Positions 16,708 through 26,333 are shown, counted from the stretch's first letter. The stretch is DNA of 64,000 nt from Candidatus Lutibacillus vidarii (GCA_016717165.1 JADKGA010000004.1:469220-533219); one strand, 5' to 3'. Made by a program: numbers and translations. The notes: generated by a model not told the origin, from the sequence alone.

Positions 16708-17025
16708 GATCTCTCTAACGAATTCCTCTCACCGAAGCAATCGAGCAGTCCCGGGTCGCTGCGGCGGGAGCAGTGCGGTTCTGGACATCGATGCAGTGCG
16801 AAACGCGACTGGGTGTCGCTGCGAACCGCAAACGTCGCCACTTCCATCCGGGCGCCATCCCTACGCCTACGGCGGCGAAGACCGCCTGACCGACACGGTG
16901 ACCGCCATAAACTGCGGCCAGGGCTGCGATAGTGGGTACGCCTTGTCGGGGCCTCTACGAAGGTACGTGCCGACAAGATGGGTACCTCGCGCTAGGCCCG
17001 GCGCATCCTTCAACGGGGGTGGCAA
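16708..17025. other. Unassigned stretch upstream of the kinase-PurZ-like gene
   Basis: No gene is recognised. It presumably holds the promoter of the gene at 17026; no clear -35/-10 pair stands out. Confidence 0.35.
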
Positions 17026-18651
17026 ATGGCACGCACGATCGTCGTCCTTCCTGGTGAAGTCGCAGCAGGTAAGAGCACTCTGGCTCGTGGGCTTCACGCA
17101 ACGTATGGCGGGGTCATCATCAGCACGCGTCACCTGCTCCAAACGCGATTTCGGAGGACGGACCCGGCCGGTCCAGCGGACGAGCGCCGAGCTCTCCAAG
17201 AGTTTGGGGAAGCGCTCGACAAGGCGGACTTTGGGCGCTGGCTCGCTCATGACGTCCGCGAGGCACTCGCCGAGGAAGCAGGTCCCTTGGTGATCATCGA
17301 CGCTGTACGTGCCCTCGGGCAGATCGAGGCACTGCGTGACGCCTTTGGCCGCCGCGTCTGGCACGTGCACCTCACGTCCTCCGATCGCGACGAGCTGGCA
17401 GCGCGGTACGAGCGCCGGCGTGGCGAAGGGGGCCTCAAGGAGCTTGCCTCGTATGAGGCTGTCCGGGAGAACCGTACGGTGTCTCGGATATCCCAACTGG
17501 CTGGGTATGCGGACGTCGTGCTGGACACTGACCGCAACTCTGAGGCGGACGTCCTTGTGCGCTGCGCCGCACGCGTCGGTCTGCTCCCAGACCTGGGCAC
17601 ACCTCTCGTCGACGTGCTTGTCGGCGGCGAGTACGGATCCGAAGGCAAGGGCAACGTTGCGTTCTACCTGGCTCCCGAGTACGAGGTCCTCATGCGGGTG
17701 GGTGGCCCCAACGCCGGTCACAAGGTGCCGACAGACGAGCCGACGACCCACCGATCCGTTCCTTCCGGAGCTCTGGCGAACCCTCGAGCAAAGCTGTTGA
17801 TCGGACCCGGGGCGGTGCTCAATCCGCGCGTCTTCCTCGACGAGCTCGAAACGGCGGGGATCGAGCATTCCCGTGTGGTCGTGGACCCGCAGGTTATGGT
17901 GATCACGGATGAGGATCGTGAGGCGGAAGAGGGGCTGAAGGCGTCCATCGGTAGCACCGGCCAAGGCGTTGGGCAGGCCGCGGCGCGTCGGATCATGGGT
18001 CGTAGCGGTGACCGCAGCATCTTGGCCGAGGGATGCGAACTCCTCAAGCCATTCTTAGGCTCGGCTCGTCAGGTCCTTGATGACGCCTTCGCGTCAGGTC
18101 ACCGCGTCCTGCTGGAAGGCACCCAAGGGACCGGTTTGAGCCTGTATCACGGACAGTACCCACATGTGACCAGTCGCGACACCACGGTTGCCGGGGTCCT
18201 CAGCGAGGCGGGCCTCAGCCCACGCCGCGTCCGCAGAACCATCGTCACGTTCCGGACATATCCCATCCGGGTGGGCGGACTATCCGGACCCATGGGCGGG
18301 CGCGAGCTCACCTGGGACGAGGTCGCAGAACGCTCCGGCCTTGACCGCGCGACGATCGACGAGCGCGGCTCAGTATCCGGCAACCAGAGGCGAGTGGCCG
18401 AATTCGATTGGACCATGCTGCGGTTCGCAGCCGAAGTGAACGGCGCCACGGATATCGCTCTGACCTTCGTTGACTACTGGGATGCTCGGAACCGCGACGC
18501 CTTCAGGTTCGACCAGTTGACCGACGACACGATCCGCACAATGGAGGAGATTGAACGGGTCGCCGGCGCCCCGGTCTCACTGATCTCCACCGAGTTCTCC
18601 CGTCGAGCAATCATCGACCGGCGAGACTGGCGAGGTCACGTCCTTCCCTAA
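17026..18651 (+). CDS. P-loop kinase fused to a PurA/PurZ-like adenylosuccinate synthetase domain
   Basis: 541 residues, ATG at 17026. Residues 1 to about 195 are a P-loop nucleotide-kinase-like domain with GEVAAGKST (10-18) and an Arg-rich lid (RYERRRGEGG). From about residue 198 the protein is a PurA-fold domain: GGEYGSEGKG, RVGGPNAGH, GPGAVLNP, STGQGVG, LEGTQGTGLSL and TFRTYPIRVGG are all PurA-type blocks. In PurA the first block is GDEGKG with a catalytic Asp; here it is Ser205. The domain is about 340 residues, against about 430 for PurA, closer to the phage PurZ enzymes that add aspartate to dGMP for 2-aminoadenine synthesis. The likely role is making or salvaging an unusual purine nucleotide; the substrate is unknown. 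Confidence 0.8.
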   Translation: MARTIVVLPGEVAAGKSTLARGLHATYGGVIISTRHLLQTRFRRTDPAGPADERRALQEFGEALDKADFGRWLAHDVREALAEEAGPLVIIDAVRALGQIEALRDAFGRRVWHVHLTSSDRDELAARYERRRGEGGLKELASYEAVRENRTVSRISQLAGYADVVLDTDRNSEADVLVRCAARVGLLPDLGTPLVDVLVGGEYGSEGKGNVAFYLAPEYEVLMRVGGPNAGHKVPTDEPTTHRSVPSGALANPRAKLLIGPGAVLNPRVFLDELETAGIEHSRVVVDPQVMVITDEDREAEEGLKASIGSTGQGVGQAAARRIMGRSGDRSILAEGCELLKPFLGSARQVLDDAFASGHRVLLEGTQGTGLSLYHGQYPHVTSRDTTVAGVLSEAGLSPRRVRRTIVTFRTYPIRVGGLSGPMGGRELTWDEVAERSGLDRATIDERGSVSGNQRRVAEFDWTMLRFAAEVNGATDIALTFVDYWDARNRDAFRFDQLTDDTIRTMEEIERVAGAPVSLISTEFSRRAIIDRRDWRGHVLP

Positions 18652-18726
18652 CGACTGCTGCTACATCGTCGGGGTCGACTCCGGGCTGCAGAGCCAACCA
18701 GCCGCCCCAAGCACACTAACTAAAGG

Positions 18727-20251
18727 GGCTCTTCGAACTTAGCCGGGCACGCCGGTCCTTCGCGGTGACGCGGTAGGGCCCGTGACCTCCCCCAGAGGGG
18801 GCACCCCCAGGTGATCATGGCTGTTGTCGAAGCAGTTCATGGTCACGATGCGAGGTCACGGGCTTGGTTCAGGGTACGCACGTTCAGGCTGTCCGGCGGT
18901 CGCGTCCGGCGTCGTTGTTGTTGGGGATTGAGGGGCTGGCCGTCGTCGATGTCGTGCCGGACGGCGACGCCGGGGGTCGGGTGGCGCACGTCGTCACCGT
19001 TGATGAGTCGGCGACGGCGTGCCCGACCTGTGGGGTGTTCTCCTCGTCGGTGAAGGGCAACGTGGTGACCTCGCCGCGGGACATCCCCTACGGTGCGGGG
19101 CCGGTCCGGCTGCAGTGGCGCAAGCGGCGGTGGAGGTGTCGGGAGGACGCGTGTCCGCGGGGGTCGTTCACCGAATCGATTCCGGCGGTCCCGGCCCGGG
19201 CCCGGGTCACGACCCGGCTCCGGCAGGAGTGCGGGGCCGGTGTTGCGGAACGGTTCTCGTGTGTGCAGGCCGGCGCGGAGCACTACCGGGTGTCGTGGCC
19301 GGTCGCCCACGCCGCGTTCGTCGCGCACGTGCAGGGCGTGCTGGCCCAGCCACTGCCGCCGATCAGGGTGCTGGGGGTCGATGAGACCCGCCGCGGCAAA
19401 CCGAAGTGGGTCCAGGACCCCGTCACGAGCCGGTGGACCGTCGCTGCGGACCGGTGGCACACCGGGATCGTCGACGCCGCCGGCACCGGCGGGCTGCTCG
19501 CCCACGTCGACGGCGCACGGCCGCCGCCGTGACTGGGTGGCTGGGCGAGCAGCCCGAGGCCTGGCGGGCCGGGATCAGCCACATCACGATCGACCTGTCC
19601 GCCTCCTACCTCAAGGCCGCCACCGACGCACTCCCGCACGCGGTCGTGGTCGCCGACAGGTTCCACCTGATCCAGCTCGCCAACGACATGCTCACCGACG
19701 TCCGGCAGCGAGCCACCCGCGAGTACCGCGGCCGCCGCGGCCGCAAGACCGACCCCGAGTGGGCCCGCCGGCGCCGGCTGCTGACCGCCCACGAACGGCT
19801 CGCCCCCGCCTCGTTCGCCCGGATGTGGAACGAGCTGATCGACGCCGGTGACCCCGGCATCGAGATCCTGCACGCCTACACCGTCAAGGAGAACCTGCGC
19901 CAGCTCCTGGCCCTCGCACCGACCCCCGGCAGCGCCGTCCCGGACCGGTCGGTCATCTCGCACCGACTGTGGCGGTTCTATGCCCAGGCCGCTGCCTGCG
20001 AGATCCCCGAGGTCCACCGGCTCGCCGCGACCATCGAGACCTGGTGGCCCGCCGTCGAAGCAGCCATCACCACCGGCTACTCCAACGCCCGATCCGAGGG
20101 CTACAACCGGCTCGCGAAACACCAAGGACGCAACGCCTTCGGCTTCCGCAACGTCGACAACCACCGCCGCCGCATACGCTGGGCCTGCACCCGCCAACAC
20201 CGACGGGCGTCAACAGCCCTCAACGAGATGCCCGGCTAAGTTCGAAGAGCC
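18727..20251 (+). mobile_element. ISL3-family insertion sequence, second type (1525 bp), transposase frameshifted
   Basis: Perfect 23-bp terminal inverted repeats beginning GGCTCTTCGAACTTAGCC lie inside the 8-bp target duplication ACTAAAGG (18719-18726 and 20252-20259). It inserted between the kinase-PurZ-like gene and the convergent MazG-like gene without removing the latter's stop codon, which lies in the duplicated target. A short G/C palindrome lies at about 18784-18809, between the left end and the transposase. Confidence 0.95.
18864..20239 (+). pseudogene. ISL3-family transposase with a one-base deletion
   Basis: The first frame covers a zinc ribbon (CPTCG) and the first Asp (VLGVDETRRG), then stops at about 19532 after LLAHVDGARPPP. 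The next frame continues directly as AAAVTGWLGEQPEAWRAG and contains the second Asp (ITIDLSASY) and the Glu region (GYSNARSEGYNRL) to the normal end at 20239. One missing C near 19515-19520 explains the shift. It is either an inactive copy or an assembly error; the terminal repeats are perfect, so decay must be recent if real. Confidence 0.85.
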
Positions 20252-20252
20252 A

Positions 20253-20861
20253 CTAAAGGTCCCCAGCGAAAGGCAGCGGCGGCTGACGCCGCAGAGTGAC
20301 CGCAATACGCGGAGGCTCGTAGCGAGGAGATTTAAGGACCTTCCCGTCGTATCGAAGTACGGGCCTGCCCCGTTCGTCCAACTTGCTCATGTTCGAACGG
20401 TGAACCTCGTCAAGCAGCATATCGAGGTCCAACCCGAGGCTTATTGCCGTCCCGTAGGCCACGTACACGATGTCCGCTAGCGCGTCCGCCATGCCGACGA
20501 GGTCTCGGCGGTGTGAGGCAGCCATGTACTCCGACGTTTCCTCCTCCAGCAGTCGCTCGCGGAGCCGCAACAGGCTGTCCTCAACCTCTCCCAGGGTCGG
20601 CGTGACGGGAACGCGTCGCCGCGGAAGATTGAATGCTCGGTGAAAGGCGTGAACCTGATGAGCTACCCGACCAGGCGGCGGCGGAGGACGGTCGGCTCTC
20701 ATCCATCCTGCCGAAGGCCCGTCCACGTCCAACGGGAGGGCGGGCTGGACATGGGCCGAGGAGGCCGGGGTTAGCTCCGGTGCGGCCAGAACCGGGGCGG
20801 CGTCATCGAGGGGGCGTTCCTCCACCTCTGGGAAGTCGATGCGTGACTGTTCTGGCAGCAC
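20253..20861 (-). CDS. MazG-like nucleotide pyrophosphohydrolase
   Basis: 202 residues from the GTG at 20861; ATG 20702 is an alternative that drops a Pro-rich leader. The core matches the all-alpha NTP pyrophosphohydrolase fold: VHAFHRAFNLP, then LLEEETSEY (ExxE-type metal site), then GMADALADIVYVAYGTA (DxxxD) and the tail SNMSKLDERGRP...DGKVLKSP typical of MazG-like/PRA-PH-like enzymes. These remove pyrophosphate from NTPs or dNTPs. It is convergent with the kinase-PurZ-like gene and divergent from the DUF7002 gene. In phage 2-aminoadenine pathways a MazG-type enzyme supplies dGMP to PurZ, which makes the neighbourhood suggestive. Confidence 0.85.
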   Translation of the reverse strand: MLPEQSRIDFPEVEERPLDDAAPVLAAPELTPASSAHVQPALPLDVDGPSAGWMRADRPPPPPGRVAHQVHAFHRAFNLPRRRVPVTPTLGEVEDSLLRLRERLLEEETSEYMAASHRRDLVGMADALADIVYVAYGTAISLGLDLDMLLDEVHRSNMSKLDERGRPVLRYDGKVLKSPRYEPPRIAVTLRRQPPLPFAGDL

Positions 20862-20918
20862 GGGCCCAGTCTGCCATCGCGCAGGCGGTCATGGTCACCC
20901 GACATCTACGATCTGCAC

Positions 20919-21575
20919 GTGCACGCCGATGAACTGATCGCATACCACCCACAGTTGTTTCACACGGCGGATGCCCGGGCATGGGCATCAATCGAGTCTC
21001 GTGGGCTTCTGCCAGCGGAGGACCTGCTGGCGGCCGCTGCAGGCGGCCTAGGCTCCGGGCGGCGAGAGCGACGCCTCCGCTCGCGGGTCCTGACCATGGA
21101 GGGGGCGGACGATCACGTCGTGGTTATCCGCGACCAGATCCCCTTGAAGTTCCTCGATGACGTTCTGGAGGAGGGCACCACGCGGGAGGAATTCCTGCAC
21201 CTGCTCGATAGTCGAGTCTTCTTCTGGGCGACCCCAGAGCGACTCTTGCGCTTGCTGCGAGGGCGGATGTACCGGAAAACACCCCAGGTGGTGCTCACGG
21301 TCGACACTCGGTCGCTGATCGAGGTGTACGGACGTGTCATCGAGGTCTCGCCCTACAACACGGGATCGGCCCATGTTCCCTCAGCCCCTCGTAGGGGAAA
21401 GTCGGTGTTTCGACGGCTCGACGACTTTGACTACGAGGGGTGGCGGGCGAAGCGTCGCAAGGCTGACGCTGCGGTTGCAGAGGTAACCATTCCGGGCGCC
21501 GTCCCGGACATCTTCGACCACGTGGTGCGGGTGGATCGCTTCCCAGGTCCGCATTTCCCCGACGTCATCGACTGA
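20919..21575 (+). CDS. DUF7002 protein (ADP-ribosyltransferase-like)
   Basis: 218 residues, GTG at 20919. A TACGAT box ends a few bases before it, suggesting a leaderless transcript. The blocks LFHTADARAWASIESRGLL, VVIRDQIPLKFL, SRVFFWATPERLLRLL, VVLTVDTRSL, ISVSP-like VIEVSPYNTGSA and VPDIFDHVVRVD fit DUF7002. The N-terminal LFHxA/RGL layout resembles DarT-like and other ADP-ribosyltransferase folds. The function of the family is not established. Divergent from the MazG-like gene, with 57 bases between starts. Confidence 0.7.
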   Translation: MHADELIAYHPQLFHTADARAWASIESRGLLPAEDLLAAAAGGLGSGRRERRLRSRVLTMEGADDHVVVIRDQIPLKFLDDVLEEGTTREEFLHLLDSRVFFWATPERLLRLLRGRMYRKTPQVVLTVDTRSLIEVYGRVIEVSPYNTGSAHVPSAPRRGKSVFRRLDDFDYEGWRAKRRKADAAVAEVTIPGAVPDIFDHVVRVDRFPGPHFPDVID

Positions 21576-22139
21576 GCCTCGATCAAGAGACTGTGAGGCG
21601 AACGGTGGCGCCCGAATATCGAGATTCTCCGCCGCGGGCATGCGGTCGACAAAGGTGAAGGTGAACTGGTTGAGTGCGGATTTCCATCATACGGCCTACT
21701 GTGCCTGACCGGTGCCCTTGGGATATAGCCCTTGGGTGACCAGGTACGGGTTTCTGTGAGCGGTTTGTGCGGTGGGGGTATCGGCCAGGCGATGGCAGCG
21801 CGTCGGCCTCTCGCGTTCAGGTCAGATAGACCCGATACCCTCGGCCATCGCGATCACCCTAGCCCGACGACACATAGCATCACCGCGGACCCAACTCGCG
21901 GAGAGTCGCAGTGCGCAGAATGATGAAGAGTCGCTCTCATGTCGGCCCCGCCGTGGAGCGTTGCTCAGATTGGGCCATGACATGGGCGTCATGATCCGCT
22001 TGTTCTGCTGGAAGACGACATCGACCAATCACTCCGCCTCGACGACAGTGGGAGTAGTGGTTGTAGGTGCTCCCTGAGCCTCGTTCTCGAGAGCACTGGC
22101 CTCGTGTCTCCGACCACCTGACCGAGGCTGTGGGTTTAG
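21576..22139. other. Unassigned stretch, 564 bases
   Basis: No gene with recognisable motifs on either strand. Composition is AT-richer than the window mean, consistent with decayed or recently acquired DNA. Confidence 0.4.
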
Positions 22140-23684
22140 TCAAACCTTTGCATACTTCATCCAATCATAGACGACCGCGAGCTTGCCGTACTGGGTCCCC
22201 CACCATGAGTACTGCCGCCAGTTGCGGTTGTCGTCGAGCAACTTCCAGATGCCTTCTACGTTCGAGGTCATTGCCGGCAGCATCCAGGGGTTGTTGAATA
22301 GGTACTCCCTGCCGTGGGCTGCGAGGAGGGCACTGACTGGTCGGTCCTTTGTCAACGCTTTCGGCCCAAGCGTTTCATTCACCCTCTTCACGCGCCGGCG
22401 GATGCGGTCGGGCACGTCGGCGGTCGGACGGAGGGTGCCGTCGTCTTCGAGAAGGTCGAGTTCACGAAGGTACTTGAAGCATGGGACGTACCAGGGCAGC
22501 TGGAACACCGTCGGGATTACCGTGTGGACCATCTGGTCGGGAGGCAGACCACGCTCTGGTGTGCCGAGAACGTCGTCAACAACGTCCCAACGAGAGAGTC
22601 CAATGAGACCTTTCACGGTCATCTTCGCCCCGACTCCGAACACCACGTCAAGGTCGGCGGCTTCAGCCTCAATGTCGGAGACGGCCACAAGGCGACCATC
22701 AGGATCGTTGGCCTTGACCAGCTCGTACACCTGAGACTTCAGGTGCCGCAGGACCCTTGCTGGGAGCGCCCTTTCGCGCTCCGCGAGCACGCTGAATAGT
22801 TCCACGAAGTCGGGGACCGTCAGCTCAACGGCCTCGACCTCTCCATCCGTGAGGCTAACGCTGCGCCGTCTGACCTCAGGGCCCAGTCCAGGCTGCCAGT
22901 CCACGAAAATAAGCCGGTCGCGCAGCTTCTGGGTGTTCTTTCCACGCAGAGCTACGACGAGCGCCTCCAAAACGCCGCGGACGTTCTCGTCCGTCATGCT
23001 GTAGCCGAGAAAGATCACGGGGTGCTCCACGAATGTGGTCATCAGCTTTGACGCAAGATAGGCGTTTCGCCGCTGGAAGTCAGCGTAGTCCTCTGCTGTA
23101 AGGATCAGTGAGTTAGGACTCGCAGCCGAGCCGTGTATCATATAGACCTCGGCGATTCCATGACTATCTGAGAACAGCAGTTCGTCCTGCCCGACGTAGG
23201 TGACGTAGTCCGGAAATACTGTCTCGAGCAGCGAGTCGTAATTCGTGGTTATGACCCCCTCTGCTGCAACTTTGCCGAAAAGGGCAAACTCCTCAATTAG
23301 GTCCTCGGGCACGACCATCTCATCGACCATGCGTGTGACGTACCGTGAGACTTCAACTTTCAGGGCAGTGGCTGGCTCCGAAACCAAGTTGGCGAACTCG
23401 GCGCGCGAATCTGCGAAGTCGGCCTTAGACCACCAGACCTCGTAGAAGTCGTTGGCGATGAGTGTCGCTGTGCCGGGGAGATCGCCCTTCGCGAGGCCCC
23501 GGTAGTACTCGAACGGCTGCGGGGTGTACTGAGCGAAATGCCGGAGCAGCCCAGGCCAGTCAGGCAGGCCAACGTAGCGCCGCGAGATCCCTGAGCCAAC
23601 GAACAAGAACGGACCCGAGAGCATCTTCAAGTGCGGGCCGAGATAGTCAGCGATGGTGCCCATGTGAACAACGTATGCTCGCAT
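22140..23684 (-). CDS. SIR2-domain protein, probable defence NADase
   Basis: 514 residues from the ATG at 23684 (GGAG just upstream); ATG 23663 is the alternative. The SIR2-like domain is in the first 280 residues: FVGSGISRR (about 28-36), [28 protein letters not shown] and [15 protein letters not shown]. The C-terminal half is unrecognised and is probably the sensor. SIR2 domains of this type in defence islands destroy NAD+ and stop phage growth. No HerA, SLOG or prokaryotic Argonaute partner is adjacent, so it may work alone. The gene is lower in G+C than its neighbours. Confidence 0.75.
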   Translation of the reverse strand: MRAYVVHMGTIADYLGPHLKMLSGPFLFVGSGISRRYVGLPDWPGLLRHFAQYTPQPFEYYRGLAKGDLPGTATLIANDFYEVWWSKADFADSRAEFANLVSEPATALKVEVSRYVTRMVDEMVVPEDLIEEFALFGKVAAEGVITTNYDSLLETVFPDYVTYVGQDELLFSDSHGIAEVYMIHGSAASPNSLILTAEDYADFQRRNAYLASKLMTTFVEHPVIFLGYSMTDENVRGVLEALVVALRGKNTQKLRDRLIFVDWQPGLGPEVRRRSVSLTDGEVEAVELTVPDFVELFSVLAERERALPARVLRHLKSQVYELVKANDPDGRLVAVSDIEAEAADLDVVFGVGAKMTVKGLIGLSRWDVVDDVLGTPERGLPPDQMVHTVIPTVFQLPWYVPCFKYLRELDLLEDDGTLRPTADVPDRIRRRVKRVNETLGPKALTKDRPVSALLAAHGREYLFNNPWMLPAMTSNVEGIWKLLDDNRNWRQYSWWGTQYGKLAVVYDWMKYAKV

Positions 23685-23994
23685 GACTCCGGGGCGCTTG
23701 ATCTTCGCCGTGGTCGCTCGGTCTGACGACCGTCGTACGCTCGGGGTGCAAGGCAAGCGTCAGCCCGCCCGGGACGGCCGTGGGCCCGAGGCGGCTGCTG
23801 GACCCCGAGAGGTTGAGCGGGTTCACCGATGGTTGACGCACACGGCCGATCGCGCGAGCCGCCGAGGAAGCGGGTTCCGCCCAGCAGCTTCCAACACGGG
23901 CTGGGAGATCCCCGTCAGGCCAGGTGTGCCTGGATGGGTTGGCCGCTGTGCCCGGCCATTCCCCGGGAGCCCGGTGCCGCAGATCAGCGAGTCT
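23685..23994. other. Unassigned stretch
   Basis: No gene is recognised between the SIR2 gene start and the next copy of the element's left end. The SIR2 promoter should lie in the first part. Confidence 0.35.
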
Positions 23995-24556
23995 CTGGAA
24001 CCACCCACGTTGGGGTAGTTACCTGAACTACCCGTTTTGGTTTCCCGAAACTCCCGGCCGTGGGGGCTCCCCTCTGGGGGAGTCGATCCGGCCGGGAGTT
24101 CCGTCGTTGTCGGGGCGTGAGACCTATCTGGACCCTCGCCCCAGCGATTTCGTAGGCCGTGGAGGCGGTTTCAGGGCGTTCGGGCGGCTTTCGGGCAGGC
24201 TGTCGCCAACGTCGTGCGGGGTGAGTGGCTCGGGCCGGGATTGTTAGTCGGTGTGGCGCTTGCGCCGGCCGCGGGTGCGGGTCGCTTTCACCAGGGGCCG
24301 GTCGTCGACCGGCTCGCCTGGGGGCGCCCCCTCTGGAGGAGGTGTACCTGCCAGGGCTCAGGTAGGCCGCGTTTGGTGTGCCAGGCGTGCAGGCTGACGA
24401 AGTTGTGCCCGATGAGGGTGAGAGCGAGGAGCATGCCGGTCGCGACGAGTCCAGTCATGCGGAAGAACCCGCGGTTGAGATTGAGTGACTGATATCGGAC
24501 GGCTCCGAAGAGCCGTTCGATGAGCGTGCGCCGGTTGAAGGACTTGGCCCAAGGTC
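23995..24556. mobile_element. Truncated copy of the element (copy 4): left end and transposase 3' part
   Basis: The left-end arms are more diverged here (GGAACCACCC, GGGTAGTTACC, GAACTACCC). The 16-bp-stem hairpin follows, with a G/C palindrome inserted at about 24059-24085. The transposase 3' part is recognisable from about 24245 to 24555 on the minus strand, with another palindrome insert at about 24317-24345. No right-end repeat follows, so this copy is a one-ended relic. Confidence 0.7.
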
Positions 24557-24803
24557 CGCGGACGCGCTGGAATCCTCGCTTCTTGCTGTGCTTGCCGTGC
24601 GGGACGTATCGGCAGGGCGCGCGGGCGTCTAAGGCTTCGCGCCGCCTGGCCCTCCGGACCTGGAAACACCGGCACGAACTCGTAGATCGTCCAAGACGAA
24701 GGTCGCAGTCGGGTCGGTCTCGTGGGGTCCTGGTTCAGCGCCTGAGGTGGCCGACGCTGAAGTGCGCGGTCCTGATGATACGCGGATCATTTGTCATCCG
24801 GCT

Positions 24804-25230
24804 GCATGAACATCTCCGGAATGACGTCCTGCGACATGATCCGGACCGGGGCACCGACCACGCCGCGCAAGCGGAGGTGGAAGTCGAACACGTGCATGAT
24901 CTTCGGTAGCACCTCGAACACGTCAGCCTTTTGGACGGGGAACTGCGTCGAAGCAGTTCGCCCCCGTTGGTTCGCGCCATTGCCTCCAGCAGCGACTCGA
25001 CCGAGCGGCAGTTCTCCGCTGGGGTGTCCCGGTGGACGCCAAGTCGTCCACCGCGTGCACGACCGATTCCCCGCCGCCTATCTCGATCCCGAACACGTCT
25101 CACGCGACAGGGTCTAGCCTGACCAACTCCTCGATGCTTACGGCCGTCAGCGCTGGGTGAGTCGCGTCGTGCCCTGCCAGTCCGGGTACATGAGGTTCGC
25201 GTCGCCCCAGAGGTAGCCGTCCTCGCTCAT
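24804..25230 (-). pseudogene. Degenerate gene of unknown family
   Basis: A clear start (ATG 25230 with GGAGGT upstream) reads MSEDGYLWGDANLMYPDW and then breaks. Further pieces of coding-like sequence occur in different frames: LTAVSIEELVRLDPV, FGIEIGGGESVVHAVDDLA, CRSVESLLEAMARTNGGELL and a final ADVFEVLPKIMHVFDF ... VRIMSQDVIPEMFMQPDD ending at TGA about 24804. At least three frame changes or stops are needed. I do not recognise the family. Confidence 0.55.
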
Positions 25231-25328
25231 CCATACCTCCCTGAGTGGTTGTGCCTCGCACTGTACGTGACCCCGGGACAGCCACCGCCGAGCGCGGTGC
25301 TGTCGCTGGTGTGTGTTCTCATTACGCC

Positions 25329-26282
25329 ATGGGGAGACACGAAGAAGCGCTGCGTGTCGCCGAGGAGCTGCTGACCGACGTCGAGCAACAACGGCTTAAG
25401 GCCTCCGAGGTTGTCTTGAAGGCAAGCAGGCTCGCGCGGCTCGTCGGACACGATGACCTCACGACCTTCCTCGGTTACGAGCGCAGTGGCTATCCGACCG
25501 ACGGTTCCGCGACCGCCTGGATCGGCCGTGCGGGTCGTTGGTCGGAGTCGGACGAGGGAAAGTTCTATCCCGCGGCCATCGCCAAGATCGAGGCGAAACT
25601 CGCCGGGGCCAAGGAGTCGATCACGGCCCTCAGAGGCGGGGGCAACTACTCGGGCGACTACATTGCGATCGCGGCCAGGGAGCACGACCAGCTCATCGGC
25701 ACCCAGGCCATGGCTGCTGGGGTCTTCTCCGGCATCTGCGGGCAGGTCGTTGCAACGGTGTACGACATGGTGGCTGAGATCTACCACGAGTTGCTGTTCA
25801 GCGAACTCCAGGCCAGTCTCTTCGCGGAGACGCAGATGCGCGTCGACGGGTCACTTGCCGAGGCCAGCGGATCCGCCCTCGACAAGATCGAGAAGGTCTC
25901 GGAGCGCCTCCGCGACGGCGATCCGGAGTCCATCAGCCAAGCGCTGACCACCTGCCGCCGCTTGATCGACTCGTGCGCCGACCACGTGTTCCCGCCGGAG
26001 GCCGAGGCGTACGAGATCGGAGACGGAGTAACCCTGTCGGTCGGCCAGCAGAACGTCCTGAACCGGATGCAGGCGTACACACACCGGGCCGGCGCGACTA
26101 AGGCACGCAGGGACCGGCTCCGTTTGACGGTCCGGGAGCTTTACAGCCGCTGCTCGGCCGGTACGCATGCGCAGGTCACGCTCGACGAGGCACGCTTCAT
26201 CTTCCTGCAGACCTACGTCGTGCTGGGAGAGATCCTGACGCTCACCAAGCCCAGCCCGACGTCGGCCGCGCCGCGCGCCTAG
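25329..26282 (+). CDS. AbiTii-like protein
   Basis: 317 residues, ATG at 25329. The N-terminal part (EELLTDVEQQRLKASEVVLKASRLARLVGHDDLTTFLGYERSGYP) follows the AbiTii domain pattern of leucine-rich helices ending in E..GY. The rest is helical and unrecognised. AbiTii is a domain first seen in abortive-infection proteins; the mechanism is not known to me. It stands alone between a dead gene and the remains of a type I restriction locus. The start lies in a GTTCTCATTACGCC context with no obvious Shine-Dalgarno. Confidence 0.65.
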   Translation: MGRHEEALRVAEELLTDVEQQRLKASEVVLKASRLARLVGHDDLTTFLGYERSGYPTDGSATAWIGRAGRWSESDEGKFYPAAIAKIEAKLAGAKESITALRGGGNYSGDYIAIAAREHDQLIGTQAMAAGVFSGICGQVVATVYDMVAEIYHELLFSELQASLFAETQMRVDGSLAEASGSALDKIEKVSERLRDGDPESISQALTTCRRLIDSCADHVFPPEAEAYEIGDGVTLSVGQQNVLNRMQAYTHRAGATKARRDRLRLTVRELYSRCSAGTHAQVTLDEARFIFLQTYVVLGEILTLTKPSPTSAAPRA

Positions 26283-26333
26283 GAATCGCTGCTGAGGGCC
26301 CGGGGCACAGCCGTGCATTGCGCCTCGTTCCCG

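Noticed and set aside
17026..18651. Housekeeping adenylosuccinate synthetase (purA)
   Set aside because: The PurA domain is short, carries GSEGKG instead of GDEGKG, is fused to a kinase and lies among mobile and defence genes.
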